Source of the DNA: Planctomycetota bacterium
GTDB taxonomy: Bacteria > Planctomycetota > UBA1135 > GCA-002686595
DNA: 64,000 nucleotides
Assembly: GCA_014238415.1 (NCBI GenBank)
Contig: JABABA010000019.1
Location: 23,601-87,600 of the forward strand
Direction: 5' to 3'
The notes under the pieces were generated by a model. The model ran no database searches. It had not been told where the DNA came from and saw only the letters and a list, made by a program, of their open reading frames with translations. Position 1 is the stretch's first letter. Every line of letters begins with the position of its first letter. Shown in pieces: positions 1 through 9,088 of the stretch. Both the position numbers and the translations under genes were made by a program.

Positions 1-2629
1 TGACCGTTCGGGCCTGATCTACGAGACTCTTGGGACCCTCAACAAGGCGATCTCTGAAGAGGTCCTGGTGACGATCCTGGTGGTACTCTTCATGTTGATG
101 CATCTCAGGGCATCGTTCCTGATCGCATCTCTGTTGCCGATCGGGGTGCTATTCACCTTCATCTTCATGAAGATCGGCGGTGTTGACGCAAACATCGTAG
201 CGCTTTCGGGCATCGCGATTGCTATCGGTACGATTGTGGACATGGGAATTGTTCTCTGCGAGAACATCCAGAGCAAACTGGCTGAAGCCAAGGAGGGAGA
301 ATCGCCGCTGGAAGTGGTCTACACCGCTACAACCGAAGTCGGCTCGGCGATCCTGACCGCAGTGACCACTACTGTGGTGGGTTTTCTGCCCGTATTCAGC
401 ATGATCGGAGAAGAGGGCAAGTTGTTCCGGCCACTTGCATTCACCAAGACCTTTGCCCTGGTGGGATCAGTTGTGGCAGCTCTCTTGCTGATCCCACCGC
501 TGGCCCTTTGGATTCTGCCCGCCAAGGGTGGTTTTGTCGGTCGCACCTGGAACCGTTTCCTGGAACGGCGCAAGTTGTTACGGGTCAGTTGGCCCTACCT
601 TTTGAATGGTCTGACGATACTGCTGGTAGCGTCCATGCTGGCGACCCACTGGGAACCCCTGGGACCTGAGCAGGGTGCCGTCCGCAACCTGGCTTTTGTA
701 CTTCTCGCCATCATCGGTCTGCTCTTGTTCTTCAATCTGTTCCTGCGGGTCTATGAACCAATTCTGCGCTGGTGCTTGCGGCGCAAGATTCTGTTCCTGT
801 CCATGCCCGTGGTCCTGATGGTCATGGGTCTGATGGTGTGGCTGGGGACGGATCGTGTCTTCGGATTCATCCCGACTTCCCTGGTCAAGATGGGAGCAGA
901 CAGGGACGCGGTCTACTCCACGACCCTTTGGAGCAAGGCTCGGGACACCTTCCCTGGCTTGGGCAAGGAGTTCATGCCGCCCCTGGACGAGGGGTCCTAC
1001 CTCTTCATGCCCACCACCATGGCCCACGCCTCCATTGGCGAAGCGCTGGATGTATTGCAGAAACTGGACCAGGCAATTGAAAGCGTGCCCGAGGTGGAGT
1101 TGGCCGTTGGCAAAATCGGACGGGTAGAAAGCGCCCTCGACCCCGCACCTGTTTCCATGGTCGAAACCATCGTCAACTACAAGCCGGAGTTCATCCGCGA
1201 TGGAAAAGGCAAGCGTATGAACTTCCGCTTCAATGAAGCAGAGGACGCCTATGTGCGCGATGATCATGGAAACCTGATCCCCGATGCCGATGGTCGCCCC
1301 TTCCGCAACTGGCGCCCGAAGATCAGGAATGCTGATGACATTTGGGACGAGATCGTCAGTGCAGCCCGCCTGACCGGCACCGTAACCGCTCCCCGTCTGC
1401 AACCCATCGCCGCGCGTCTAGTGATGCTGGCCAGCGGCATGCGCGCCCCCATGGGCATCAAAGTCAAGGGACCCTCCCTGGAGATCATCGAAGATGTAGG
1501 TCTTGAGCTCGAAAGGTACCTCAAGGAAATCCCGGCGGTCAAAGCCGAGGCGACTTTCGCCGATCGCGTAGTGGGCAAGCCCTACCTGCTGATTGATGTG
1601 GACCGCCAAGCGGCGGGTCGTTATGGAGTGTCGATTGCCAAGGTGCAGTCGGTGATCGAGATCGCCCTGGGGGGACGGCGGGTAACCACCACGGTGGAAG
1701 GGCGCGAGCGTTATCCCGTACGGGTGCGTTACCAGCGCGAGTTACGAGACACTATCGAGAGCATGGAGCGCATCCTGGTCCCCACCCAGGGCGAGGCCCA
1801 GATCCCCTTGAGCCAACTGGCGGAAATCAGGTACCTGCGGGGTCCGCAGATGATCAAGACCGAGGACACCTTCCTGACTTCCTATGTGATCTTTGACCGG
1901 CAGCCTGGTTTGGCGGAGGTCGATGTGGTCGAGCAATGCCAGGACTACCTGCAAGAAAAAATCGACACTGGCGAATTCGTGCTTCCAGCGGGGGTTTCCT
2001 ACACCTTCGCGGGTTCCTACCAGAACCAGATCCGGGCTACAAAAACCCTCGCCGTGGTGCTACCCCTGGCCCTGATGCTGATCTTCTTGATCCTCTATTT
2101 CCAGTTCAGAGCGGTCTCCACGACCCTCATGGTCTTCAGCGGCGTGTTCGTCGCCTGGTCCGGCGGCTTCATCATGATCTGGCTCTATGGCACGCCCTGG
2201 TTCCTGGACTTTGAGCTGTTTGGAGTTCACATGCGCGAACTCTTCAGCGTACGACCATTGAACTTGAGCGTCGCAGTCTGGGTCGGATTCCTGGCCCTGT
2301 TTGGCATCGCCACGGACGACGGGGTGGTGATCGCCACCTACCTGGGCCAGTCTATTGAGAAACGAAAACCCAAGACCGTAAACGAGATTCGCGAAGCGGT
2401 CGTGGTTGCGGGCAAACGGCGCTGTCGTCCTTGCCTGATGACCTCAGCTACCACAATTCTGGCTCTGCTCCCAGTGTTGACCTCCAGTGGTCGAGGTGCG
2501 GATGTGATGATACCCATGGCGATTCCCTCTTTTGGAGGCATGTGCGTGGTGTTGATCAGCATGTTCCTGGTGCCGACCCTGTTCTGCTGGGTACAGGAAC
2601 GACGATTGAAGACTGCGACTATCAAATAG
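1..2629 (+). CDS. CusA/CzcA-type heavy-metal efflux RND transporter, 3' part (partial)
   Basis: Inner-membrane RND pump of the heavy-metal efflux (HME) family, which drives metal cations through a tripartite envelope complex using the proton gradient. The reading frame is open to the left edge, so the N-terminus lies outside the window; about 875 codons are present. Visible are the family signature around TM4 (IVDMGIVLCEN, with the Asp used in proton relay by the family), two blocks of membrane helices, the large periplasmic porter segment (FMPPLDEGSYLFMPTT and VGKIGRVESALDPAP), and the late helices. In the TM10 region the sequence reads FGIATDDGVV. The equivalent positions are, as I recall them, EFG in CusA and LNG in CzcA, so the metal cannot be assigned from this motif. 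The usual membrane-fusion and outer-membrane partners would lie upstream. Confidence 0.95.
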   Translation, partial: DRSGLIYETLGTLNKAISEEVLVTILVVLFMLMHLRASFLIASLLPIGVLFTFIFMKIGGVDANIVALSGIAIAIGTIVDMGIVLCENIQSKLAEAKEGESPLEVVYTATTEVGSAILTAVTTTVVGFLPVFSMIGEEGKLFRPLAFTKTFALVGSVVAALLLIPPLALWILPAKGGFVGRTWNRFLERRKLLRVSWPYLLNGLTILLVASMLATHWEPLGPEQGAVRNLAFVLLAIIGLLLFFNLFLRVYEPILRWCLRRKILFLSMPVVLMVMGLMVWLGTDRVFGFIPTSLVKMGADRDAVYSTTLWSKARDTFPGLGKEFMPPLDEGSYLFMPTTMAHASIGEALDVLQKLDQAIESVPEVELAVGKIGRVESALDPAPVSMVETIVNYKPEFIRDGKGKRMNFRFNEAEDAYVRDDHGNLIPDADGRPFRNWRPKIRNADDIWDEIVSAARLTGTVTAPRLQPIAARLVMLASGMRAPMGIKVKGPSLEIIEDVGLELERYLKEIPAVKAEATFADRVVGKPYLLIDVDRQAAGRYGVSIAKVQSVIEIALGGRRVTTTVEGRERYPVRVRYQRELRDTIESMERILVPTQGEAQIPLSQLAEIRYLRGPQMIKTEDTFLTSYVIFDRQPGLAEVDVVEQCQDYLQEKIDTGEFVLPAGVSYTFAGSYQNQIRATKTLAVVLPLALMLIFLILYFQFRAVSTTLMVFSGVFVAWSGGFIMIWLYGTPWFLDFELFGVHMRELFSVRPLNLSVAVWVGFLALFGIATDDGVVIATYLGQSIEKRKPKTVNEIREAVVVAGKRRCRPCLMTSATTILALLPVLTSSGRGADVMIPMAIPSFGGMCVVLISMFLVPTLFCWVQERRLKTATIK

Positions 2630-2681
2630 ATCCTTTCCAAACGGGGCACCCGCAGCGTTATTCTGTGTGCTCTTGCGGGAC

Positions 2682-2739
2682 ACCCCGCACACAGTGCCCC
2701 TGCGCGGAGTAACCCGCACACTGTTTCCCGCGCGGATTG
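2682..2739. repeat. Two adjacent degenerate 28-29 bp direct repeats
   Basis: Between the efflux pump and the small lipoprotein gene, the core CCCGCACAC recurs at 2684 and 2713 and the core GCGCGGA at 2702 and 2730, giving two tandem imperfect copies about 29 bp apart. A weaker related stretch precedes them at 2646-2680. Function unknown; a duplicated regulator-binding site and a decayed tandem repeat are both possible. Confidence 0.5.
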
Positions 2740-2767
2740 TCCCGCGCTCACCAACCCGATCACTCCC

Positions 2768-3085
2768 ATGAAATTCCTGGCCCTTCTCCTGATTGCCCTG
2801 CCCTTGACCGCCTGCAGCGGAGAGGAGCCCATCGAGACCCCTGTCGATCCTGTTCCGGCCAAGACCACCTCCATCAGCACCAATGTGCAGTGCGGCTGCA
2901 CCATTGATTCGATCAGCAAATGTGGCAACTTCGTCGAGATCGACTCGAAGTACATCCCGATTGCAAATGACAAGGAACTCGGCTTGGGCCACATGGAGTG
3001 GTGCAACCAGGGCCCAGTGGCAGCAGATGTCGCAGGCGAAGTTGTGGACGGTGCGTTCGTCGCCAGCAAGCTTGACACCAAGTGA
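2768..3085 (+). CDS. Small cysteine-rich lipoprotein (DUF6370-like)
   Basis: A 105-residue predicted lipoprotein. Residues 1-15 form a signal peptide ending in a lipobox (LTACSG, lipidated Cys16). The mature part carries CGC (in VQCGCTIDS), a further Cys at SKCGN and another in EWCNQG, then a GEVVDGAFVAS tail. The cysteine spacing and the 'GEV-DG-FVAS' ending resemble my recollection of the small secreted DUF6370 family, whose role is unknown. The gene starts 138 bp after the metal-efflux pump on the same strand and is followed by a perfect hairpin, so a metal-related periplasmic role is a reasonable guess, but nothing in the sequence proves it. Confidence 0.75.
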   Translation: MKFLALLLIALPLTACSGEEPIETPVDPVPAKTTSISTNVQCGCTIDSISKCGNFVEIDSKYIPIANDKELGLGHMEWCNQGPVAADVAGEVVDGAFVASKLDTK

Positions 3086-3139
3086 GCAGAGCAGACACTT
3101 GAGCCCTGACACTCTCTAGGCAAAGAACTCTGGGAACTC

Positions 3140-3173
3140 AGCCCAGGACACCACTCGTGCGGTGTCCTGGGCT
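3140..3173 (+). terminator. Perfect 13-bp hairpin after the lipoprotein gene
   Basis: Arms AGCCCAGGACACC (3140-3152) and GGTGTCCTGGGCT (3161-3173) pair without mismatch around an 8-base loop. It lies 55 bp after the lipoprotein stop. The following bases (TATATCA) are not a true U-tract, so termination is likely but not certain. Confidence 0.6.
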
Positions 3174-3203
3174 TATATCATGGTGCAAGCCACATTCACC
3201 CCC

Positions 3204-3737
3204 ATGAACTTCTCCCGCCGTCACGACCGCTGGCTCCGCAAGCTACCTGCCTCTCCCAAGGACGAGGGGCTCGTTTGCCTGCTGGTGATCCGCCCTGGAG
3301 CCGAAGAAAGCGGAGAGCGAGAGCTTCGAGAATCCATCGAACTGACCGTCGAAGGGGGAATCGCTGGCGACCGCTGGATCAAGAACTCCGAACGCAACCT
3401 GGGCAGTCAGGTCAGCTTGATCAACACACACATGATCGGGCAACTCGCCGGCAAGACCCCGGTGGAACTTTGCGGCGACAACCTGCATGTGGACCTGGAC
3501 CTCTCCGAGACCAACCTGCCGATCGGCGCGCGCCTCTTGATCGGCAGCGCAATACTCGAAGTCAGCGCTGTTCCCCACAAACCCTGCGTAGCATTCTGCC
3601 ACCGATTCGGCGCCCGAGCCGCCAAGCGCGTGGCCCGGGGCAATACCACGGGCCTGCGGGGTCGTGGGGTTCTCTGCCAAGTGGTCCAGGCAGGAACAAT
3701 CCAGGTCGCCGACCGGATCGAGGTACGACGGATCTAG
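3204..3737 (+). CDS. MOSC-domain protein
   Basis: A 177-residue MOSC-domain protein of the stand-alone (YiiM-like) type. MOSC domains use a conserved cysteine in sulfur or sulfide-carrier chemistry, and in molybdenum-dependent reduction of N-hydroxylated compounds in some members. Visible are GGIAGDRW near residues 51-58, a GDNLHVDLDL segment, and the conserved cysteine region PHKPCVAFCHRFG. The frame is open back to a GTG at 3162, but that codon sits inside the preceding terminator hairpin; ATG 3204 (or ATG 3180) is preferred. No molybdenum-cofactor gene is nearby, so the substrate cannot be inferred. Confidence 0.85.
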   Translation: MNFSRRHDRWLRKLPASPKDEGLVCLLVIRPGAEESGERELRESIELTVEGGIAGDRWIKNSERNLGSQVSLINTHMIGQLAGKTPVELCGDNLHVDLDLSETNLPIGARLLIGSAILEVSAVPHKPCVAFCHRFGARAAKRVARGNTTGLRGRGVLCQVVQAGTIQVADRIEVRRI

Positions 3738-3804
3738 GCTCAGCGAGAGCAGTTCAGCTGCCCTCAACGCCCGCAGTCGAAATTGCAGAACACGCCATGA
3801 GCAT

Positions 3805-3828
3805 GCTCCCGGGCCCGGGGGCGCTTTT
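3805..3828 (+). terminator. Candidate intrinsic terminator after the MOSC gene
   Basis: GCTCCC (3805-3810) and GGGGGC (3817-3822) pair, with one G-U, around a GGGCCC loop, followed by GCTTTTG. It is short but very GC-rich and lies between the MOSC gene and the next gene on the same strand. Confidence 0.4.
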
Positions 3829-3910
3829 GTTCTTGCGCAGATTGGGCACTGCCGGCCCCGACTCGACCCCAATAGCGGCGTAGCCCGGGCTCAACGGGTA
3901 CCCTGGACCC

Positions 3911-6900
3911 ATGGACAAGTCCCCCACCTCCTCCTGGCAGCTTGCTTGCTGGGTTGGTTTGCTCTTGCTGGTCGTCGCAGGTCCCTCTCTTGCCGTGCAA
4001 GGAGAGGCGGAACCCTTGCGGGTCTATTTGCGAGCGGGGCCCAAGACCCATGGTCCGGGGGAGCATGACCATCCACGATTCCTGGCGGATTGGTCGCAGC
4101 TGCTGGAAGAACGCGGAGCGGTCGTGGATGGATCCCTGGAGTTTCCGAGCAGCGCGGCCCTGGCGAAGACCGATGTCCTGGTCTTCTACGCGGCAGAAGG
4201 AGGCACCCTCGACCCTCAACAACGCCAAGATCTGGATCGCTACCTGGCCCGGGGCGGGGGCATTGTGGCTCTGCACGATGCGGTCTGCGGCAACGACGCA
4301 CAGTGGTTCAAGACCATTATTGGAGGTGCATGGGAACACGGTCACTCCAAGTGGAAGATGGGCAAGCTCGGGTTGTACATGGACTCCATGGAGCATCCCA
4401 TCACAAAAGGCATCCCGCACTTTGATCTGGATGATGAGATCTATTTCGATCTGCACCTCGATCCCAAGGCCCATGTATTGGCCAACAGTTTTCACACGGT
4501 GTTCGATGTGACGCCCCAGCTTTGGACCTATGAGCCCGGGAGCTACCGGGCCTTTGTCAGCATCCAAGGGCACTTCACAAAGACCTTCGACCATCCAGCC
4601 TGGCAGGCAATTGTCCTGCGCGGGATTGCCTGGGCGGGCAATCGTGATGCGGACTTGTTCTTGCAGCCAGGCGAATTAGCAGGCCTGCGATATCCCCCAG
4701 GCGGCCCCACCCCCCCCGCGCAAGCCAAAGAGAGCTTTGAATTGCATCCTGATTTTGAGATGCAGTGCGTTGCCTGGGAACCCATGGTGATCAACCCGAT
4801 CTCCGTGGACTGGGATCGAGATGGTCGCATGTGGGTGGCCTGCACACCAGGGTATCCCTACAAGGAGAAGTTCACTGGAGTTGCCGCACATGACCAGATC
4901 CTGATCTTGGAAGATTCCAACGGGGATGGAGTCATGGATCAGCGCGCGGTGTTCTATGAAGGCCTCGATCTGGTTACGAGTTTGGTGCGCCATGAAAATG
5001 GCGTAATCGTGACCGCTGCGCCTGACATCCTGTACCTCGAAGACACCAACGGGGACGATCGTGCTGACAAGACAACCGTGCTCTACACGGGCTTTGGTTA
5101 CGGAGACACCCACGCAGTGATCAGCAACATGCGCTGGGGTCCCGACGGTTGGATCTACTGCACACAGGGTTACAGCGGTGGGGCCTCGAGGGACATTCGT
5201 GGCGCGGCGGATCCAAGCAAGAGCCTCGGTTCCATTCGCAATGGCCTGCTGCGCTTCCGAGCTGATGGGTCTGCCATCGAGTTGGTTTCGTCCTACGGCA
5301 GCAACACCTGGGGCCTCGATTTTACACCGGATGGAGAACTGTTCTTCACCATGGCCAATGGTTCCCACGCGCGCCATGTGGTTCTTCCCGAGCGAATGCT
5401 GGCAGGACACAGGGTTGGCGGCGTCAACTCCTGGAAGGACATTGTCGATCACCGCAAGGCTTTCCCCGCGTTTCATGACGGTCGTATCAGTTACCTGCAG
5501 ATCGACTTTGTGGGCGGGTTCACTGCTGCGGCGGGTTGTCTGGTTCAAAGCGGAGGAGCCTGGCCCTCGGAGTTCGACTTGGACCACTTTGTCTGCGAGC
5601 CCACGATCAATCTCGTACACCGAGATAAACTATCCACACGCGGGGTGACCTTCACTGCCAGCAAACCCAGGCAGGCGGAGTTCCTTGCCTCACGTGATCT
5701 CTGGTTTCGACCAGTGCACCTGCGTACTGGACCGGACGGTGCCATGTATGTTCTGGATTTCTACAATCAAGCTGCAGTGCACAACGACACACGCGGACCC
5801 AAGCACGGCCCAACCAACGCAGCGATACGTCCAGACCGAGACAAATTACACGGGCGCATCTGGCGGGTACAGCACACCGATGCCCGAGACATGTCGGCGA
5901 GTTTGCCCCATGATACCGCGGGCCTGATTGCATCCCTTGGAGCCAGGGGATCTTGGCAACGGCGCACAGCGGAGCGCCTCCTTCGTGAAGGGCCTGGAAC
6001 AGCGGCGGTACCCGCCCTGCTTGAATCCTTGAGCAAATCTGATTCGGTTCACATGCGTTTGCATTCCCTGGCCCTGGTTCACGATCTTGCGGATGACCAG
6101 GAAACCAGGCTTGGCGCAATCGGAATGGGGCTCAACGATCCCGACCATGCACTTCAACGACGCGCAGCTTTTCTGGCAGGGCCCCTTATGGAAAGCGAAG
6201 AGGCAGCCAAGAACCTGAGCGAAGCCCTGCTGCGGCTTGCCCTTACATCCAAAGACGAGCGCACACGCATGGCTGCCCTTTTGTCCTTGACCCATGGAAA
6301 CCTGGAAGAGGGAGCGCTTACGCAGCTGGTGTCTCTTGCTTCTGAATTAGACGACAATTGGAGTCGCTCGGCCCTTCTGGCCGCCCTCTTGAGCGATCCG
6401 ATCACCAGTCTAGGCGCCATGGTCGCAGGACCTGAATCTTCAGCAACCCGCGCCCTGGCTCAAGAGCTGGGTGAAAAAATTGGCGCGAGACGGGACCCGG
6501 ACCTGACCAACAGGGCACTGATTGCATTAGCTGCAGGGAACATCAATGAAGCCTCCAAGGTCTCTTTCCTCGGTTCCCTGAATTCAGCCCTTGGCGAACG
6601 CTTCAAAGCACAAAGCGAACCCGGAGTGATCGCCGCAGTTGAAGAACTGTTGTCAAGCAAATCAATCGCTCTTGCCAACGCGACCTTGCCTCTGACTGAA
6701 CGCTTTGAGGGCCGCGCCCTGGATGCAGCGTCCGTCGCCTTCGGCCAACGCCTGTTACTAGCCGCCCAAGATCCGGAGGCCTCCTATGAAACTTGCATGG
6801 TCGCCCTGCGTGCGCTCTTGCCGATTCAAAACCTGCGCAGAGAAGCGGTCCAAATCGCAGGCGAGATGTTGGTACCCCATGCGCCTCTTAAGGTACAACT

Positions 6901-8908
6901 GGAAGCGATTGAGCTACTCAATGATTGCAGGGACGATGGGGTAGGAACCGTGCTAGCCAGCAGTTTGCCTGGACTCGGGCGACAGGCAAGAGACGCGGCT
7001 TTCGAAAGCATCATGACCCGCACCGAGCGGGTACCAGCCCTGCTTGCTGCTCTTGAGACAAAGGCTCTGCGACCTCTGGATCTTGGCCCCCGCCTCCTGC
7101 ATCGCCTGCGCCATCATCCCGATGAACAAGTAGCCATTGAAGCGACAAAGGTACTCGATGCTTTCGCAAGCACGGACTCCACGCTGGCACGATTGGAGAC
7201 TCTCCTACCCTTGGTCAGTGCTCCTGGTGATGCGGGGAAGGGGGCGACCTTGTTCATGGAACACTGCGGAACCTGCCACATATTTGAAGGCCAAGGCGCA
7301 GGGGTTGGACCTGAGCTCACGGGCATGGGCGCGCACGGAATCAAGGAACTCCTTGAAATCGTGCTCGACCCCAACCGAGAAGTGGATCCCGCCTACGTTG
7401 AGTATGTGGCACAGACCCTGGATGGAAAAACCTACACAGGAATCATGGTGCGCGAGACTCCTGAAGGCATCGTCCTGCGCAATACGAACGGCGATGAGAA
7501 TGTAGCCAGGCGGGACTTGGACAGCCTCAGATCCACAGGAATCTCGCTCATGCCCACGGGGCTGAGCGATCTGGGACCAGAAGTGCTGCGCGACATCATG
7601 GCCTACCTGACGCGGAACTCCCAAGGGCTGCAGATCCTGGACCTTGAGCTGGTAGCCAATGTGAACTCGGGCGAATACCTCTTTGACGATCAACGAAACG
7701 AGGGCTACACCTTCAAGCGTATGGGAATCCTGGAGATCGAAGGCGTACCTTTCAGCCTGCGCGACCCCAGCAGCCTGGCGAGCGGCAAGAACATTCTTGT
7801 GCTCAAAGGTGGGCCCGATACCAGCCAAAGCTCCAAGACCGATTATCCCAGGCGGGTCGTGATCCCGGTGAACCAGAAGATGGCACGGGTTCATGTGCTC
7901 GGCGGCATTGCCGCTTGGGGGCATCCCTATGGCACGAAGAAGATCTCGCCTCTAGTGGATATGACTTTCATGTTCGAAGACGGCAGCAGCGAAACGCAGG
8001 TACTCTCCAATGGCGTTCATTTCGCCGATTGGATCGGACACTTTGATGTACCCGGATCAACGTTTGTGCCGGATCTTCTGGCCCATGGTCCGGGACAGGT
8101 CAGGCGCCTTACGGTAGATCTTTCCACACCACGGCATGTGCAGGCGATCGTGCTCAAGAGCTACGATGCGATGGCCGCCCCGGTGTTCTTGGCAATGACC
8201 GCAGATACCGATTCCGGTCAGGCAGCACCAGCCCCGAGCCTGCCCACGCGCCCCACCGGAGACCTCTCGGGGGTGAACACTTGGATCTTTGGAGGCGGTT
8301 CGAGCCACGACTTCGAGCGCTGGTTCCGAGACGAAGATGTCGAATCCCTCTCTACTCCCAATCGCAGGGTCCAGTACACCGACAACGAAGAAACCCTGCT
8401 GGCTGGACTCGAAACCGCGGATACCCTGATCTTCTGCACCAACCAGCCCCTGACCAAAGGGACTCAGAACCTCATCAACCGCCATGTTGCCAAGGGCGGC
8501 AGCCTCCTGGCCCTTCATCCCGGAGTCTGGTTCAACTGGCCCGACTGGCCTGAGTTGCACACCAAGATCCTCGGCGCCGGCGCCTACAGCCACGAGCCCC
8601 TGCGGGCCTTCGATGTACGCATCGAGACCACCAAGCACCCCGCAGTCAAAGGAGTTCCCATGCGCTTCGAGATCGTGGACGAGTTGTACCGGGTCAAAGC
8701 CCCGGCGGAATCGGATCTTGCCATCGAGACCCTGGCCCGCTCGACATCGCGCCACGGTGGGGACTCCTTCCCCTGCGTCTGGATCCCCGACACAGGCGCC
8801 GGCAAGGTTTTGATCGTGACCCTCGGGCACGATGGACGCGCCCACGAACTCGCCGCCTTCCAAACCCTGATGCAATCAGGAGTCAACTGGCTGGAAGAGC
8901 GTCCCTGA
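3911..8908 (+). CDS. Secreted multidomain protein: ThuA + propeller + HEAT + cytochrome c + ThuA
   Basis: A 1665-residue exported protein of the PVC-type 'haem-binding, membrane-bound dehydrogenase' group. Residues 1-31 are a signal peptide. Residues ~35-255 are a ThuA-like (glutamine-amidotransferase fold) domain with GGGIVALHDAV and QGHF motifs. Residues ~273-655 are a beta-propeller like that of soluble sugar or alcohol dehydrogenases (DPISVDWDRDG-type blades, WGPDGWIYCTQG, DGAMYVLDFY). Residues ~660-1100 are helical HEAT-like repeats. Residues ~1107-1235 are a cytochrome c domain with haem motif CGTCH (C1119, C1122, H1123), followed by the family's KTYTGIM / LMPTGLSDLGPEVLRDIMAYL tail. 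A beta-sandwich-like segment (~1240-1440) leads into a second ThuA-like domain (1456-1665). Such proteins are thought to oxidise sugars in the periplasm; the substrate is unknown. ThuA domains at both ends are unusual to my knowledge. Confidence 0.9.
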   Translation: MDKSPTSSWQLACWVGLLLLVVAGPSLAVQGEAEPLRVYLRAGPKTHGPGEHDHPRFLADWSQLLEERGAVVDGSLEFPSSAALAKTDVLVFYAAEGGTLDPQQRQDLDRYLARGGGIVALHDAVCGNDAQWFKTIIGGAWEHGHSKWKMGKLGLYMDSMEHPITKGIPHFDLDDEIYFDLHLDPKAHVLANSFHTVFDVTPQLWTYEPGSYRAFVSIQGHFTKTFDHPAWQAIVLRGIAWAGNRDADLFLQPGELAGLRYPPGGPTPPAQAKESFELHPDFEMQCVAWEPMVINPISVDWDRDGRMWVACTPGYPYKEKFTGVAAHDQILILEDSNGDGVMDQRAVFYEGLDLVTSLVRHENGVIVTAAPDILYLEDTNGDDRADKTTVLYTGFGYGDTHAVISNMRWGPDGWIYCTQGYSGGASRDIRGAADPSKSLGSIRNGLLRFRADGSAIELVSSYGSNTWGLDFTPDGELFFTMANGSHARHVVLPERMLAGHRVGGVNSWKDIVDHRKAFPAFHDGRISYLQIDFVGGFTAAAGCLVQSGGAWPSEFDLDHFVCEPTINLVHRDKLSTRGVTFTASKPRQAEFLASRDLWFRPVHLRTGPDGAMYVLDFYNQAAVHNDTRGPKHGPTNAAIRPDRDKLHGRIWRVQHTDARDMSASLPHDTAGLIASLGARGSWQRRTAERLLREGPGTAAVPALLESLSKSDSVHMRLHSLALVHDLADDQETRLGAIGMGLNDPDHALQRRAAFLAGPLMESEEAAKNLSEALLRLALTSKDERTRMAALLSLTHGNLEEGALTQLVSLASELDDNWSRSALLAALLSDPITSLGAMVAGPESSATRALAQELGEKIGARRDPDLTNRALIALAAGNINEASKVSFLGSLNSALGERFKAQSEPGVIAAVEELLSSKSIALANATLPLTERFEGRALDAASVAFGQRLLLAAQDPEASYETCMVALRALLPIQNLRREAVQIAGEMLVPHAPLKVQLEAIELLNDCRDDGVGTVLASSLPGLGRQARDAAFESIMTRTERVPALLAALETKALRPLDLGPRLLHRLRHHPDEQVAIEATKVLDAFASTDSTLARLETLLPLVSAPGDAGKGATLFMEHCGTCHIFEGQGAGVGPELTGMGAHGIKELLEIVLDPNREVDPAYVEYVAQTLDGKTYTGIMVRETPEGIVLRNTNGDENVARRDLDSLRSTGISLMPTGLSDLGPEVLRDIMAYLTRNSQGLQILDLELVANVNSGEYLFDDQRNEGYTFKRMGILEIEGVPFSLRDPSSLASGKNILVLKGGPDTSQSSKTDYPRRVVIPVNQKMARVHVLGGIAAWGHPYGTKKISPLVDMTFMFEDGSSETQVLSNGVHFADWIGHFDVPGSTFVPDLLAHGPGQVRRLTVDLSTPRHVQAIVLKSYDAMAAPVFLAMTADTDSGQAAPAPSLPTRPTGDLSGVNTWIFGGGSSHDFERWFRDEDVESLSTPNRRVQYTDNEETLLAGLETADTLIFCTNQPLTKGTQNLINRHVAKGGSLLALHPGVWFNWPDWPELHTKILGAGAYSHEPLRAFDVRIETTKHPAVKGVPMRFEIVDELYRVKAPAESDLAIETLARSTSRHGGDSFPCVWIPDTGAGKVLIVTLGHDGRAHELAAFQTLMQSGVNWLEERP

Positions 8909-8971
8909 CGCGAATCTGGTTGCAAGAAACAGCTACACTGCCCAACCTCAGCCGCCCCCACTATTCTGATC

Positions 8972-9049
8972 ATGCCTCTCGCACTACTGCGCACCCGGCT
9001 CAGCCTTGTCGCGCTACTTGCATCCATTCCCGCCTATGCACAGAGCTGA
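8972..9049 (+). other. Signal-peptide leader ending in TGA, in frame with the downstream barrel gene
   Basis: ATG 8972 begins a 25-codon stretch, MPLALLRTRLSLVALLASIP then AYAQS, which is a textbook Sec signal peptide with an AYA-Q cleavage site. It ends at TGA 9047. The frame is the same as that of the outer-membrane protein that follows, with a second TGA at 9056. Leader and barrel therefore look like one gene read through two TGA codons. Confidence 0.6.
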
Positions 9050-9059
9050 CCTGGCTGAA

Positions 9060-9088
9060 GCACTCCGGCAGTGCCTCGCTTTGGCGAG
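9060..9088 (+). promoter_or_regulatory. Two small hairpins just after two in-frame TGA codons (possible bSECIS elements)
   Basis: Hairpin 1 pairs GCACT (9060-9064) with AGTGC (9070-9074) around CCGGC. Hairpin 2 pairs CTCGC (9075-9079) with GCGAG (9084-9088) around TTTG. The loops begin about 15 bases after the first TGA (9047-9049) and about 21 bases after the second (9056-9058). Bacterial selenocysteine insertion elements are short hairpins at roughly this distance, but two 5-bp stems in GC-rich coding DNA can also arise by chance. Confidence 0.3.

Noticed and set aside
578..1402. Long open frame (274 codons) antisense to the efflux pump
   Set aside because: It lies fully inside a well-supported gene, encodes a low-complexity Gly/Gln/His-rich product and matches no family; it is a shadow frame.
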